From assembly GCA_041879415.1 (NCBI GenBank), contig CP090852.1, forward strand, positions 1,550,001 to 1,614,000: 64,000 nucleotides of DNA, given 5' to 3'. A program made the position numbers and the translations under genes. The notes beneath the pieces are model-generated. The model worked only from the letters and a program-made list of their open reading frames with translations. It made no database searches and was not told the DNA's origin. This DNA comes from Vibrio chagasii (GTDB lineage: Bacteria; Pseudomonadota; Gammaproteobacteria; Enterobacterales; Vibrionaceae). Each line of letters opens with the position of its first letter. Within the stretch, counting starts at the first letter, position 1. This document shows, in pieces, positions 33,783-42,309 of the stretch.

Positions 33783-33839
33783 AAAGGCCTCACTCTTTAA
33801 TGCTGCTCACTAGAAACAGCATTAAAGAATGAGGCCTTT
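33781..33839 (-). terminator. Long-stem terminator of ribB
   Basis: A stem of about 23 bases with one mismatch (33783-33805 with 33817-33839), followed on the minus strand by TTTTT. The unusually long stem could also be an RNase III or sRNA-like structure. Confidence 0.8.
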
Positions 33840-33893
33840 CGATATTTATCTGACGCTCAATGACTTACAAAGGGAGTCATTAAGCACTAAGCC

Positions 33894-34550
33894 TTATGCA
33901 AGCTTAAGATCGAACTCGTTGCGGTACATCACCATATCTTCAATGGTTAGTACTGGCATGTTGTGTAGTTTACCGAAAGCAACAATCTCTGGCGCTTTTG
34001 CCATTGTGCCATCTGGGTTAGTAACTTCACATAATACACCTGCTGGTTGAAGACCTGCCATTTGCATTAGGTCCACAGTACCTTCTGTGTGACCGCGGCG
34101 AGCAAGTACGCCACCTTTACGAGCACGTAATGGGAATACGTGACCAGGGCGAGCAAGGTCAGTAGGTTTAGCTGTCGGGTTTGCAGCTGTTTTGATCGTA
34201 GTAACACGGTCAGCGGCAGAAACACCTGTTGTAACGCCAACTTTTGCTTCAATAGTCACAGTAAACGCAGTTTGGTTTGCGCTGTTGTTATCAACAACCA
34301 TAGGTGGAAGGTCAAGTTGGTTAGCTTGATCATCTGTTAGACACAGACACACAATGCCGCTGCATTCACGGATCATAAGTGCCATTTGAGCATTAGTTAG
34401 GTGTTCTACTGAGTAGATGATGTCGCCTTCGTTCTCACGATCTTCATCGTCAAGTAAAAGTACGCCACGACCTTCGCGCAGAGCTTGCAGTGCGTTTTCA
34501 ACACGAGTGATTGGTTCGCCAAATTCGGCAAGTAGTGAAGACTGATTCAT
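33894..34550 (-). CDS. ribB: 3,4-dihydroxy-2-butanone-4-phosphate synthase
   Basis: A 218-residue riboflavin-pathway enzyme converting ribulose-5-phosphate to formate and 3,4-dihydroxy-2-butanone-4-phosphate. The acidic metal loop DDEDRENEGD is at 34-43, with RRGHTEGTVDLMQMAGL near 152-168. Length and motifs match stand-alone RibB; no GTP cyclohydrolase II domain is fused. It is transcribed alone from a promoter beyond the FMN riboswitch at 34732-34877, so it should be repressed by FMN. It ends in a very long terminator stem. Confidence 0.95.
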   Translation of the reverse strand: MNQSSLLAEFGEPITRVENALQALREGRGVLLLDDEDRENEGDIIYSVEHLTNAQMALMIRECSGIVCLCLTDDQANQLDLPPMVVDNNSANQTAFTVTIEAKVGVTTGVSAADRVTTIKTAANPTAKPTDLARPGHVFPLRARKGGVLARRGHTEGTVDLMQMAGLQPAGVLCEVTNPDGTMAKAPEIVAFGKLHNMPVLTIEDMVMYRNEFDLKLA

Positions 34551-34731
34551 GGTTAAACTCCTAAAATATCACCAGAATCAGGGCTGTATGAGGGATCTCA
34601 ACGAACACAACAAAGCCAACTCATTACAAGTCGGTTCATCATGGTTTTATCCAAAACGAAATGCACACGTCTGAGTTGGAGGCATGAACCCAATAAACAG
34701 GTACGCCTTGCCAACTTAAACGAGTGTGTTT

Positions 34732-34877
34732 CCATTCTCTCTCATCCGGACTATAACCGTCGGCTCTGGCATCTCACCAGATCTGCTGACCTCGACGAAT
34801 CGAGCGCTCGCGGGCTTATCTTTAGATTTTGCTAAGGACATACCGCCGGTGGGGAATTTCGCCCCGCCCTGAGAATA
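34732..34877 (-). ncRNA. FMN riboswitch (RFN element) controlling ribB
   Basis: Read on the minus strand, the RFN landmarks appear in order: TCTCAGGGCGGGGCGAAATT, CCCCACCGGCGGTA, a variable arm, AGCCCGCGAGCG, GGTCAGCAGATCTGGTG, AGCCGACGGTTATAGTCC, and GGATGAGAGAGAATGG. The conserved GCCCGCGAGCG and GGTGAGATGCCAGAGCCGACGGT segments are diagnostic. It ends about 180 bases before the ribB start; that downstream leader probably carries the switching hairpin. Confidence 0.93.
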
Positions 34878-35250
34878 AAAATTAATAATTTGTTTTGCTA
34901 TGAAAGCAGACCAGATGGTAATCCTTTCAATACTGGATTTAAAGGACTCACAGCAAAGTTTTTTAGATTCATCGCTTTCAAACCGTTAAGTGTTCACTTT
35001 ATCAACAGAACGCAGGCAGGGTGCTTTATTATGGGCTAGCTGGTTCCCGCCATTTGCTATTGGAATGTGAAATAAGGGTGTTGCCGCTGATGGGTTACAG
35101 TGCGGTGTTTCACGTAACCAATAATAAAGCGACTCGAATAAATGAAGTTTATTGCGCTACGACGTCTTACTGACCGTTTTTACATAAAATTGATATTGGC
35201 GGTGCTAAGCTACGATAGCATCCGACCACTTTATCCAAAAGATCTTAGCC
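34878..35250. other. Intergenic region between ribB leader and PAP2 gene
   Basis: About 370 bases without a gene, holding the ribB promoter (minus strand) and the PAP2 promoter (plus; TTGATA near 35191). No other element is recognised. Confidence 0.5.
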
Positions 35251-35994
35251 ATGACTTCTCTGTTCTCTAACAAATCCAAAGGCTTACTGCTGCTCGTTTT
35301 AAGCTTGTATTCTCTCGTTCCCTTTTTGATCTTTGGATCTCATTTCGACCTTGGAAGTGCCGTATTGCCTTTCTATGGTGCGGTGATGACATTCGTGACT
35401 TATTCAGCGGGTAATCAAGGGTTCCTAATCACACTCGCGGTCCTCTCTTTATTGGTGCTGACATTAAAGTTCTCCAAAGCAAAGTTGGTGAGCCTTTGCT
35501 TGCAGCTCGGTGTTTTATTGGTGTTGAGCTTTGCAGCGAAGACATTCCTTAAATCATCAACGGAGAGTCCACGTCCATATACTGAGTATTTAGTTACTCA
35601 AGAAGTGGTTGATATGCCGGAGTTGTTTTATGAATTGCCACTAGAAGAAAAGAACGTGGCCATTGAGTCAGTAGAAGATAAGGTCAGCGAATGGCGAACG
35701 CGTCATTGGCTTGGCGAAACTGACTATTCATTCCCATCAGGACACATGATTTTCGTGGGTGTTTGCTTAGCATTCTTTGGTGGGTTGTTCTTAGAAGCGA
35801 AGCGTTTTTACCTTGTAGGCAGCATGCTAGCTTGGGCTGGTGGTGTAGCTTATAGCCGCGTTTGGCTTGGTATGCATCGTCCTGAAGACTTAGCGGCATC
35901 TATTGCTTTTGCAGGCTTAATCTACCTATTAGTACCACTGGTGCCAACGCAAAAAATAGAACCTTTATTACCTAAATTCCTCAGAACGGCTTAA
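35251..35994 (+). CDS. PAP2-family phosphatase
   Basis: A 247-residue integral membrane phosphatase. The three PAP2 motifs are visible: K-x6-RP (KSSTESPRP, about 101-109), PSGH (SFPSGHM near 161), and SR-x5-H-x3-D (SRVWLGMHRPEDL near 205-217). About six membrane helices. Such enzymes dephosphorylate lipids such as phosphatidylglycerophosphate, undecaprenyl diphosphate or phosphatidic acid. It resembles PgpB in having a long loop between the first motif and PSGH. It is a single gene. Confidence 0.88.
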   Translation: MTSLFSNKSKGLLLLVLSLYSLVPFLIFGSHFDLGSAVLPFYGAVMTFVTYSAGNQGFLITLAVLSLLVLTLKFSKAKLVSLCLQLGVLLVLSFAAKTFLKSSTESPRPYTEYLVTQEVVDMPELFYELPLEEKNVAIESVEDKVSEWRTRHWLGETDYSFPSGHMIFVGVCLAFFGGLFLEAKRFYLVGSMLAWAGGVAYSRVWLGMHRPEDLAASIAFAGLIYLLVPLVPTQKIEPLLPKFLRTA

Positions 35995-36100
35995 CCATTC
36001 AAGAAGAGCTTCGTTGTTAAAAGTAACTCAGTTTTTAAAGCAAATAAGTTATTAAAAACAAGTTAGTTCCCAAAAGCAGCTTAACAAGCGGAATCTCTGG

Positions 36101-36463
36101 CTATTGATTGAGCCTGAGTTCTGCTTGTTTCTTTTTGGTTAGTCCCAAAGAGACGATTCGGTGAGACTCCGTGAGGTAGTATCTCAATTCCTCATCCCTT
36201 TCTGGTGTGCTCTCAAACAGCTGAATCCACTTCATGCCACGCGAAGCAAAGTAGGGTGCGGGTTTATACCCTGGCTCTTCTTTGAGAAAATCGAAATTCT
36301 GATCAGATGCCTTAAAGATAAATGCAGGCTCGTCGTTCGGTCCCCAACCTCCAATCGCAAACACCTTACCACCCACCTTCCAAACGTGTGAATTGTTCCA
36401 TTGCATGACATAGCTAGTAGCAGCTTGTGACTCGCAAAAAGCATTGAATTCATCGTATGTCAT
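36101..36463 (-). CDS. MmcQ/YjbR family protein
   Basis: A 120-residue protein with the MmcQ/YjbR (CyaY-like fold) pattern: WNNSHVWKVGGKVFAIGGW near 22-40, FKASDQNFDFL near 51-61, and a KWIQLF near 84-89. The family adopts a double-wing fold once thought to bind DNA; its role is unknown. The start at 36463 has GAGGG nine bases upstream; a start five codons earlier is possible. It converges with the PAP2 gene and follows a TauE-type transporter on the same strand after 57 bases. Confidence 0.85.
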   Translation of the reverse strand: MTYDEFNAFCESQAATSYVMQWNNSHVWKVGGKVFAIGGWGPNDEPAFIFKASDQNFDFLKEEPGYKPAPYFASRGMKWIQLFESTPERDEELRYYLTESHRIVSLGLTKKKQAELRLNQ

Positions 36464-36520
36464 AGAGCGCCCTCTCAATAGTTCGGTGCTGGTGGTGTTT
36501 ATTTAGGATACCGCTCGAAG

Positions 36521-37246
36521 TTAGCCAGCTAAGCCTTGCCAAATAGCCGTCAAGCCACTGATAGAACATAGCAGTAAAGAAGCGATACGTATCTTCTCTT
36601 TCGAAATCGTTTGAGTGGTCATCATAGCCACTTTGTAGCCTAACCAAGCTGCGGGCAGCAAGGGTATTGTGATGATCAAATGGTGAAGCGTGAAGAAGCC
36701 AATCGGGATCTGCACAACTAATGAAATGATTGAGCTAAATACAAAGAAAGCAGAAAGATTACCACGGAGTTGGTTAGCGTCTTGGTGTTGAAGCAGTAAC
36801 GCCATCGGCGGCCCCCCAATACCTGAACTGGTCCCAAAGAACCCTGAGAAAAATCCTGCAATCCCCATCTTGGCAGGTGTTGGCTCCAATCTAAATGGTA
36901 GTAGGCTTACAATCACAGCAAACACTACCAGTAATCCTAACCACAGTGACAATACGCTCGTTGACACCATCACCAACAAAGCACCTCCTGCCAATGAGCC
37001 TGGGATTCGACCCAGCAGTGCGACTTTGAGTCCGCCAATAGAAATATTTGCGCGGTGTTTTAATGCGTTGAATACCGAGATAAATAGGCCAATGAGGCAG
37101 ATAGGCGCAGGGACATAGTCTGGCGAGACCAAAAACAGCAATGGTGCGGCGACAACAGCCAAGCCAAAGCCGATGGCGGTCTGTACAAACGAACCAACAA
37201 AAATGAGTACCATTGCGATAAGGGCAGTCTGATTTAGGTATTCCAT
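36521..37246 (-). CDS. Sulfite exporter TauE/SafE-family permease
   Basis: A 241-residue inner-membrane protein with about eight hydrophobic segments in two halves, each opening with a family repeat: VGSFVQTAIGFGLAV near 17-31 and GFFSGFFGTSSGIGGPP near 131-147. TauE/SafE members export sulfoacetate, sulfite or similar organic anions; the substrate is unknown. It may be co-transcribed with the MmcQ-like gene downstream. Confidence 0.85.
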   Translation of the reverse strand: MEYLNQTALIAMVLIFVGSFVQTAIGFGLAVVAAPLLFLVSPDYVPAPICLIGLFISVFNALKHRANISIGGLKVALLGRIPGSLAGGALLVMVSTSVLSLWLGLLVVFAVIVSLLPFRLEPTPAKMGIAGFFSGFFGTSSGIGGPPMALLLQHQDANQLRGNLSAFFVFSSIISLVVQIPIGFFTLHHLIITIPLLPAAWLGYKVAMMTTQTISKEKIRIASLLLCSISGLTAIWQGLAG

Positions 37247-37370
37247 AGGCCTGCGAGTAAGTTCTAAAGGAGCGAATGGATACTATAAATTAAAACGGTA
37301 GAAATAGTCTTAATATTCAGTGAGGTTTATGCAAGTTTCGCTAGTTACCTAGTCTGTTTTTGCGGCCAAT

Positions 37371-37419
37371 AAAAAGAGAGCGGATATCTCAGGAACTAGT
37401 CCGTTCAATATCCACTCTC
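37371..37419 (-). terminator. Terminator of the MFS gene
   Basis: A 12-base stem with one mismatch (37376-37387 with 37408-37419) around a 20-base loop, followed on the minus strand by TTTTT (37371-37375). Confidence 0.6.
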
Positions 37420-37469
37420 TCATTGGATTGCTTATCGCTGTTACGGATTGGGGGAGTCAGTATTAAACG

Positions 37470-38681
37470 TTAAGCCATTGCCAATTTCAGACGCTCAATT
37501 GGTTTGTCATTAATCGGTAAATGGATAAGCGCAGCTGCGAATGCCAGTACCACCGTTGACCACCAGATTGGTTCGTAAGATCCGTAGTAATCGTAAATAC
37601 GACCGCCAACCCAAGCACCTAAGAAGCTACCTACTTGGTGAGTGAAGAATACCAAGCCGTAAAGAGTCGATAGGTAGCGAGCTCCAAAGATCTGACGAAC
37701 TAAACCAGAAGTGAGTGGAACCGTACCAAGCCAACAGAAGCCAATTGCAGCACCGAAGATCGCTGCGGTCGACTCTGTTACTGGCAGAGTGACAAACGCA
37801 CCGATAACCACAGTTCGAACTAAGTAAAGTGCAGACATCACATGACGCTTGCTGAACTTGTCGCCCATCACACCCCAGAAGTAAGAACCGAAGATGTTAA
37901 AGATACCAACGTAAGCCAATGCCATTGCCGCGCTGCTCGCTGGTAGGTTTTTGTCAGCTAGGTAGCTTGGTAAATGTGTTGCAATGAACATCACGTGGAA
38001 GCCACACACGAAGAAGCCAGCATGAATTAACCAGTAACCTTTGTGAGAGAAGGCTTCTGACAGCGCTTCTTTCAAGGTTTGATTGTCTTCTACTTGCGTT
38101 TGTTTACTCGTTGCAACTTTTGGCGCTCTCATGAAAAGTGCAAATGAGATCATCACGCAGCACAGCACAGCAAACACTTGCATCGCACTCTGCCAATCAA
38201 ATTCGTTCAACATGTATTGCGCGCCCGGAATCACAGCAAACATGCCAAATGAACCCGCAGCCGTAGTTAAACCAAATGCTTTAGCGGCGTGTTCTGCAGG
38301 TACTACTTTCGCTACTGCACCCAATACGATCACATAGCTTGTTGCACTCAGTCCAAGGCCAACCAGTGCGCCTAACGAAACGTAAAGCATGCTTGATTCG
38401 GTAGAAATTGAGGTAAGAAGTAAACCCAAACCGTAAGCACATGCGCCAGCAATAATGATGCGCCTTGCTCCCCATTTGTCTGCAGCCATGCCGACAAAAG
38501 GTTGGAACACCCCGAACAATAGGTTTTGTAGGGCAATAGCGAAGCTGAAAAATTCACGACCGGTGCCGAAATGCTCTGAAATTGGCATCATGAAAATGCC
38601 GAATGATTGTCTGATCCCTAGACTGATAATAAGTGTGCCGATCCCAAGCCATACCAGTAAAGGAAAACGGAAAATGCTCAT
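37470..38681 (-). CDS. MFS transporter, OFA/monocarboxylate-like
   Basis: A 403-residue major facilitator with 12 predicted helices and a central cytoplasmic loop (KVATSKQTQVEDNQTLKE). The early loop DKWGARR (about 67-73) is the MFS motif A. Overall sequence, including RQSFGIFMMPISEHFG, is closest to the oxalate/formate-antiporter or monocarboxylate group. It starts 15 bases after a His-rich small protein gene, so the two form an operon, which raises the possibility of metal-linked transport. The substrate is unknown. Confidence 0.85.
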   Translation of the reverse strand: MSIFRFPLLVWLGIGTLIISLGIRQSFGIFMMPISEHFGTGREFFSFAIALQNLLFGVFQPFVGMAADKWGARRIIIAGACAYGLGLLLTSISTESSMLYVSLGALVGLGLSATSYVIVLGAVAKVVPAEHAAKAFGLTTAAGSFGMFAVIPGAQYMLNEFDWQSAMQVFAVLCCVMISFALFMRAPKVATSKQTQVEDNQTLKEALSEAFSHKGYWLIHAGFFVCGFHVMFIATHLPSYLADKNLPASSAAMALAYVGIFNIFGSYFWGVMGDKFSKRHVMSALYLVRTVVIGAFVTLPVTESTAAIFGAAIGFCWLGTVPLTSGLVRQIFGARYLSTLYGLVFFTHQVGSFLGAWVGGRIYDYYGSYEPIWWSTVVLAFAAALIHLPINDKPIERLKLAMA

Positions 38682-38696
38682 TCTAATACTCTTAAA

Positions 38697-38909
38697 TTAA
38701 TGGTGGTGATGTGAGTGGTCTTGCGCAGACATGTTTTGTTCAGTCATATCATGATGATCCTCGTGTCCTGATTGCTGGTGGCAGCCACTACTCACGGCGT
38801 GCTGAGCCAAAAGATCAATCAGTGGCTGACTGTGATGCACAATAACCAAACTAATGACGAGGAATAACGTCATTCTGGCTAGTTGAGCAAAAAGAGATTG
38901 TGAAAACAT
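38697..38909 (-). CDS. Small His-rich membrane protein
   Basis: A 70-residue protein if started at 38909 (MFSQSLFAQLARM): one hydrophobic helix at about 10-30 and a His/Asp/Gln-rich tail with CHQQSGHEDHHD and a final HSHHHH, a likely metal-binding tail. A longer in-frame form from 39014 (105 residues) adds a His-containing N-terminus without a signal; neither start has a good ribosome site. It resembles small DUF2946-type proteins seen near copper genes. It is 15 bases upstream of the MFS gene. Confidence 0.6.
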   Translation of the reverse strand: MFSQSLFAQLARMTLFLVISLVIVHHSQPLIDLLAQHAVSSGCHQQSGHEDHHDMTEQNMSAQDHSHHHH

Positions 38910-39306
38910 AAGGTGTTTACATGCGCTCGATGTTGTAAGAAGTCGCGCATCATAATGATGGGGAGGATATGTATCAAATGACAATTTGTGATTTAGTCTA
39001 TGCGTTTCATGCATAGATTTACACGCTGCTGATCTGAGAGGGAAATGTGACTAAGAAATGGGAAAACTCGGCACTCAACGATTCCAAGGAAGAAGCCAGT
39101 AATTCAATATGGATACTTAGTGTCGTCTCTGTAACTATATGCTTTATTGAGATATTTCACATAACTGTAAAAACTAATATACAAACTAATTACCGTATAA
39201 GATTGGTCTCTCGCTCGACTTATCTGTTAAACATCGTAAATTTGGGCGTAAATCGTTTCAACATGACTGAAACGCGATGTTAAAAGATTCAGGGAGAGTC
39301 ATTCAC

Positions 39307-39921
39307 ATGGATAAAGATCATAACTTTCGCGAAAACTTGCTGGCACTTATCTTAGGTAGCTCACTGGTTTCACTTGGCGTTATCTTTTTCAATCAAGTCG
39401 GCTTGCTAACCGGAGGCACCGCTGGTCTAGCAATCTTCATCACCAAAGTAACAGACTTAAGCTTTGGTCAAGTGTTCTTCGCACTAAACTTACCTTTCTA
39501 TATTTTATCTGTCGCTCGTATGGGGTGGCGTTTCACAATCAATACTTTTATTGCAGTTTCGATAGTTTCGTTCGCAGTGGATCACTTATATCACGTGATT
39601 CAGATCGCCGAGATTCATGCACTGTATGCAGCATTACTTGGCGGCGGATTAATTGGTACTGGTATGTTGGTGATTTTCCGTCACAAGATGAGCTTGGGTG
39701 GTTTTAATATTCTGGCGTTGTTCTTACAAGAACGTTTTGGGATTCGAGCAGGCAAGGTTCAGATGGCATTGGACTGTACCATTGTGGTTCTTTCACTGTT
39801 TATCGTTGATGCACCACTAATACTCTTGTCTGTATTGGGTGCAGTAGTCACCAACCTGATTCTCGCAATGAATCATAAACCGGGGCGCTACCAACCGGTT
39901 GTAAAAGCGGAAGTGGCTTAG
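39307..39921 (+). CDS. YitT-family membrane protein
   Basis: A 204-residue inner-membrane protein with about six hydrophobic segments. GLLTGGTAGLAIFITKVT (about 34-51) and FRHKMSLGGFNILALFLQ (about 128-145) are the two family repeats. Unlike most Gram-positive YitT proteins it lacks the C-terminal DUF2179 domain, as usual for the short gammaproteobacterial form. The start at 39307 has GGGAGA ten bases upstream; an ATG ten codons earlier is possible. Function unknown; a role as transporter is assumed for the family. Confidence 0.85.
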   Translation: MDKDHNFRENLLALILGSSLVSLGVIFFNQVGLLTGGTAGLAIFITKVTDLSFGQVFFALNLPFYILSVARMGWRFTINTFIAVSIVSFAVDHLYHVIQIAEIHALYAALLGGGLIGTGMLVIFRHKMSLGGFNILALFLQERFGIRAGKVQMALDCTIVVLSLFIVDAPLILLSVLGAVVTNLILAMNHKPGRYQPVVKAEVA

Positions 39922-39961
39922 TGAACTTGAGTTTAAGCCTATATTACAAGCAATAGAAAAC

Positions 39962-39993
39962 AACAAAGCCAGCATCAATAGCTGGCTTTGTTC
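39962..39993. terminator. Bidirectional terminator
   Basis: A 12-base stem (AACAAAGCCAGC at 39962-39973 with its complement at 39981-39992) between converging genes (YitT on plus, sigZ on minus). Confidence 0.8.
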
Positions 39994-40014
39994 TATGAAA
40001 ATAGTCATTCAACA

Positions 40015-40599
40015 CTAGCAGTTGCCACAACTGGATTCCGGTTTGAGATCGCAATCAATCACATTACCTTGTTTGTCTAGTGACAAGTTGCAGCACTGTT
40101 CAAATAGGTTCTTAAGATCGCCACGGCTTTTCTGAACGCGAGATTTAATGGTCGAATAACTGACATTTTGCTCTTCTGCGAGTGCTTTCTGGCTCTGGCC
40201 CTTGATATCAACGGCCAGCAATAGCGAGGCACTTTGCTCAGGCAACGCTTGGATGAAGGGTTCAATACATAAAGACAACTTCTGTTTGAACTCTTCGTTG
40301 TGGTCTAAATCTGCAAACCACAAATCGTCCGCATCAATTTTGCTATCACGTTGTTGGCGAGCATTTTTGCGGTAGAAGTCGATAATTGTGTTATTAGCTA
40401 ATTGAAATAGCCACGATTTAACACTGCTCGCATCTTGCACCTTGTGCAGGTTCTGAAAAGTCTTGATTAAGATCTCTTGCAGCAAATCTTCCACATCGGC
40501 GGTGTTACTGACTTTAGAGTGGAGGAATGCTTTTAATGTCTGCTGATATTCAGCCCACACCTGCTCTAAGTTTAAAGATGTGCTATTTGCACTGTTCAT
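40015..40599 (-). CDS. sigZ: RNA polymerase sigma factor SigZ (ECF)
   Basis: A 194-residue ECF sigma factor. Region 2 (about 10-85) contains VEDLLQEILIKTFQNLHK and SWLFQLANNTIIDFYRKNARQ; region 4 (about 118-170) contains the HTH KALAEEQNVSYSTIKSRVQKSR. The C-terminus ends in a Cys-containing tail (SSCGNC) and has another Cys pair (QCCNLSLDK), which may sense metal or redox. No anti-sigma gene is beside it. It overlaps the upstream arsR-type gene by 17 bases, so translation is coupled and it should follow the same signal. Confidence 0.9.
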   Translation of the reverse strand: MNSANSTSLNLEQVWAEYQQTLKAFLHSKVSNTADVEDLLQEILIKTFQNLHKVQDASSVKSWLFQLANNTIIDFYRKNARQQRDSKIDADDLWFADLDHNEEFKQKLSLCIEPFIQALPEQSASLLLAVDIKGQSQKALAEEQNVSYSTIKSRVQKSRGDLKNLFEQCCNLSLDKQGNVIDCDLKPESSCGNC

Positions 40600-40879
40600 T
40601 TACGCAACACTCGTCTTGTAAGAAACCAATAACCCCTTCTAGGCATTCATACTCTGCTACACAAAAGAGAGTTCTGCCTTCACGTCTTTGGCTTATAAGG
40701 CCAGCTGATGCAAGGCTTGATATGTGATGAGATAAAGTAGAACCGGGGATACCGAGTTCTTCTTGTAGGCCGCCAACCGCAATGCCTTGGTAGCCAGCCT
40801 TTACAACACTCTTATAGATACTAAGGCGAATTGGGTGGCCTAGCTCTTTAAGTGCTTTTGCTACGACTTCTAAGTTCAT
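40583..40879 (-). CDS. ArsR-family metalloregulator
   Basis: A 98-residue winged-helix repressor. ALKELGHPIRLSIYKSV at 8-24 and the recognition helix region LGIPGSTLSHHISSLASAGLI near 43-63 are typical ArsR/SmtB. Cys residues cluster at the end (DECCVNEQC), a possible thiol ligand site; the alpha-3 metal motif (ELCVCDL) is not present. It overlaps sigZ and is divergent from a Cys-rich permease, with three matching palindromes between them, so it probably represses both directions. Confidence 0.88.
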   Translation of the reverse strand: MNLEVVAKALKELGHPIRLSIYKSVVKAGYQGIAVGGLQEELGIPGSTLSHHISSLASAGLISQRREGRTLFCVAEYECLEGVIGFLQDECCVNEQCK

Positions 40880-40898
40880 ATTAACTCCTCAAGATTTA

Positions 40899-40918
40899 AT
40901 TTCGATAATAGTCGAAAT
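40899..40918. promoter_or_regulatory. ArsR operator copy 1 (near arsR start)
   Basis: ATTTCGATAATAGTCGAAAT fits ATTTCGA-N6-TCGAAAT exactly. It lies 20 bases upstream of the ArsR gene start. Confidence 0.75.
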
Positions 40919-40985
40919 GAAAGTTAAATTCAAATCTAAAAACAGTGAATACGTAAGTCATTGAAAATCCTTCGTTTTGAAAATT

Positions 40986-41005
40986 AGTTCGACTTTTATC
41001 GAAAT
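40986..41005. promoter_or_regulatory. ArsR operator copy 2
   Basis: AGTTCGACTTTTATCGAAAT has the same 7-6-7 architecture as copy 1, with one arm mismatch at the second base. Confidence 0.75.
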
Positions 41006-41035
41006 AATACTTGATCTGTAACTATTTATTTCTAT

Positions 41036-41055
41036 AATTCGAGAATATTCGAAAT
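41036..41055. promoter_or_regulatory. ArsR operator copy 3 (near permease start)
   Basis: AATTCGAGAATATTCGAAAT has the same 7-6-7 architecture. It is 57 bases before the permease start. Confidence 0.75.
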
Positions 41056-41112
41056 TAAGGGTCAGATACTTTCCTCATAGAGTTCGACCTTCAATCCTGT
41101 TTGGAGTTAATT

Positions 41113-42213
41113 ATGAGCAATGAAATGTTAACAATGCTAAAAGACGCACTGGATATGTTCGCTTTCTTAGCAGTAGAACTCATCATCCTTTTCTTGGCGA
41201 TTAGCTACATCGTTGGGATTCTTCAAGAGTTCCTTACGCCCGAGAAGATTCAATCTATCTTGAGCTCACGTAACGGTAAGGGCTATGTGATTGCCGCACT
41301 ACTCGGTGCGATTACACCTTTCTGTTCATGTTCGACGATTCCTTTCCTAAAAGGTTTGCTGCGTGCACGAGCGGGCTTTGGTCCAATGATGGTGTTCCTA
41401 TTTGGTAGTCCACTATTGAACCCAGTGATCATTGGTTTGTTCGTGATTACCTTTGGCTGGCAAGTGGCAGCGTTCTACTTCTTAGTCGCAATGACGGTAT
41501 CGGTAGTAGCAGGTTACACACTGGAGAAATTAGGCTTTGAGCGTTACGTAAAAGCAGAAGCGTATGAATCAACAGGTTCATCTTCAAGCTGTGGTACTAG
41601 TTGTGGTGACTCTGCACCTAAGAAAGCAGAGCCAGCAAAAGCGGAATCTTCATGTGGTACAAGCGCATGTGGTGAACCTGCACCAGTAATGGCAAAAGAG
41701 AGCGCGTGTTGTGGCACTAAGAAAGAAGAGCCGAAAGTAGAAGTATCATGCTGCTCGCCTGACGGTACAGCGACAGCAACAGTTGTTGAGAAGAAAGAAC
41801 CTAGCCGTTGGGTAAGAATCTGGTTCTCAACTTGGAAAGACTTCAAACAAGTGTTCCCTTACTTGATGATGGGTATCGCAATTGGTTCATTTATCTATGG
41901 CTTCATTCCAACTGACTTGATTGCTGAATATGCAGGTGAAGGTAAGTGGTACGCGATTCCAATCGCAGCTGTAATTGGTATTCCACTGTACATTCGTGCT
42001 GAAGCTGTGATTCCACTGAGTGCAGCCTTAGTTCAAAAAGGTATGGCCTTGGGTTCAGTAATGGCATTGATCATTGGTAGTGCTGGTGCGAGTTTGACGG
42101 AAGTGATTTTACTTAAGTCTATCTTCAAAAATCAGATGATAGCGGCCTTCCTATTCGTAATACTAAGTATGGCGATTGGTGCAGGTTACCTATACACCTT
42201 CATCTTTGGTTAA
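41113..42213 (+). CDS. SO_0444-type permease (DUF318/ArsP-like), Cys-rich loop
   Basis: A 366-residue permease of the DUF318 superfamily, SO_0444/ArsP-like, linked in other bacteria to copper, zinc or organoarsenical efflux. N-terminal helices include TPFCSCSTIP near residue 68, the family signature; the second half repeats the plan (YIRAEAVIPLSAALVQKG). Between them, about 156-233, is a cytoplasmic loop with many Cys (CGTSCG, SACG, ACCGTK, SCCS), a likely metal- or arsenite-binding region. The start at 41113 has GGAG six bases upstream. It is divergent from arsR-sigZ and expected to be derepressed by metal. Confidence 0.88.
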   Translation: MSNEMLTMLKDALDMFAFLAVELIILFLAISYIVGILQEFLTPEKIQSILSSRNGKGYVIAALLGAITPFCSCSTIPFLKGLLRARAGFGPMMVFLFGSPLLNPVIIGLFVITFGWQVAAFYFLVAMTVSVVAGYTLEKLGFERYVKAEAYESTGSSSSCGTSCGDSAPKKAEPAKAESSCGTSACGEPAPVMAKESACCGTKKEEPKVEVSCCSPDGTATATVVEKKEPSRWVRIWFSTWKDFKQVFPYLMMGIAIGSFIYGFIPTDLIAEYAGEGKWYAIPIAAVIGIPLYIRAEAVIPLSAALVQKGMALGSVMALIIGSAGASLTEVILLKSIFKNQMIAAFLFVILSMAIGAGYLYTFIFG

Positions 42214-42252
42214 TCTTAGATAACACCATCGATACGAAAATACAGCCAATAA

Positions 42253-42287
42253 AAAAGAGCTCACATTGTTGAGCTCTTTTTGTTTTT
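42253..42287. terminator. Bidirectional terminator
   Basis: A stem of 11 bases (AAAAGAGCTCA at 42253-42263 with its complement at 42270-42280), a six-base loop and a T-run, between converging genes. Confidence 0.8.
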
Positions 42288-42309
42288 AAAGGAAAGCAGC
42301 AACGCAAGA

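Noticed and set aside
39047..39283. A 78-codon plus-strand open frame before the YitT gene
   Set aside because: It has no recognised domain, an odd hydrophobic middle and no ribosome site. It probably reflects an AT-rich promoter region.
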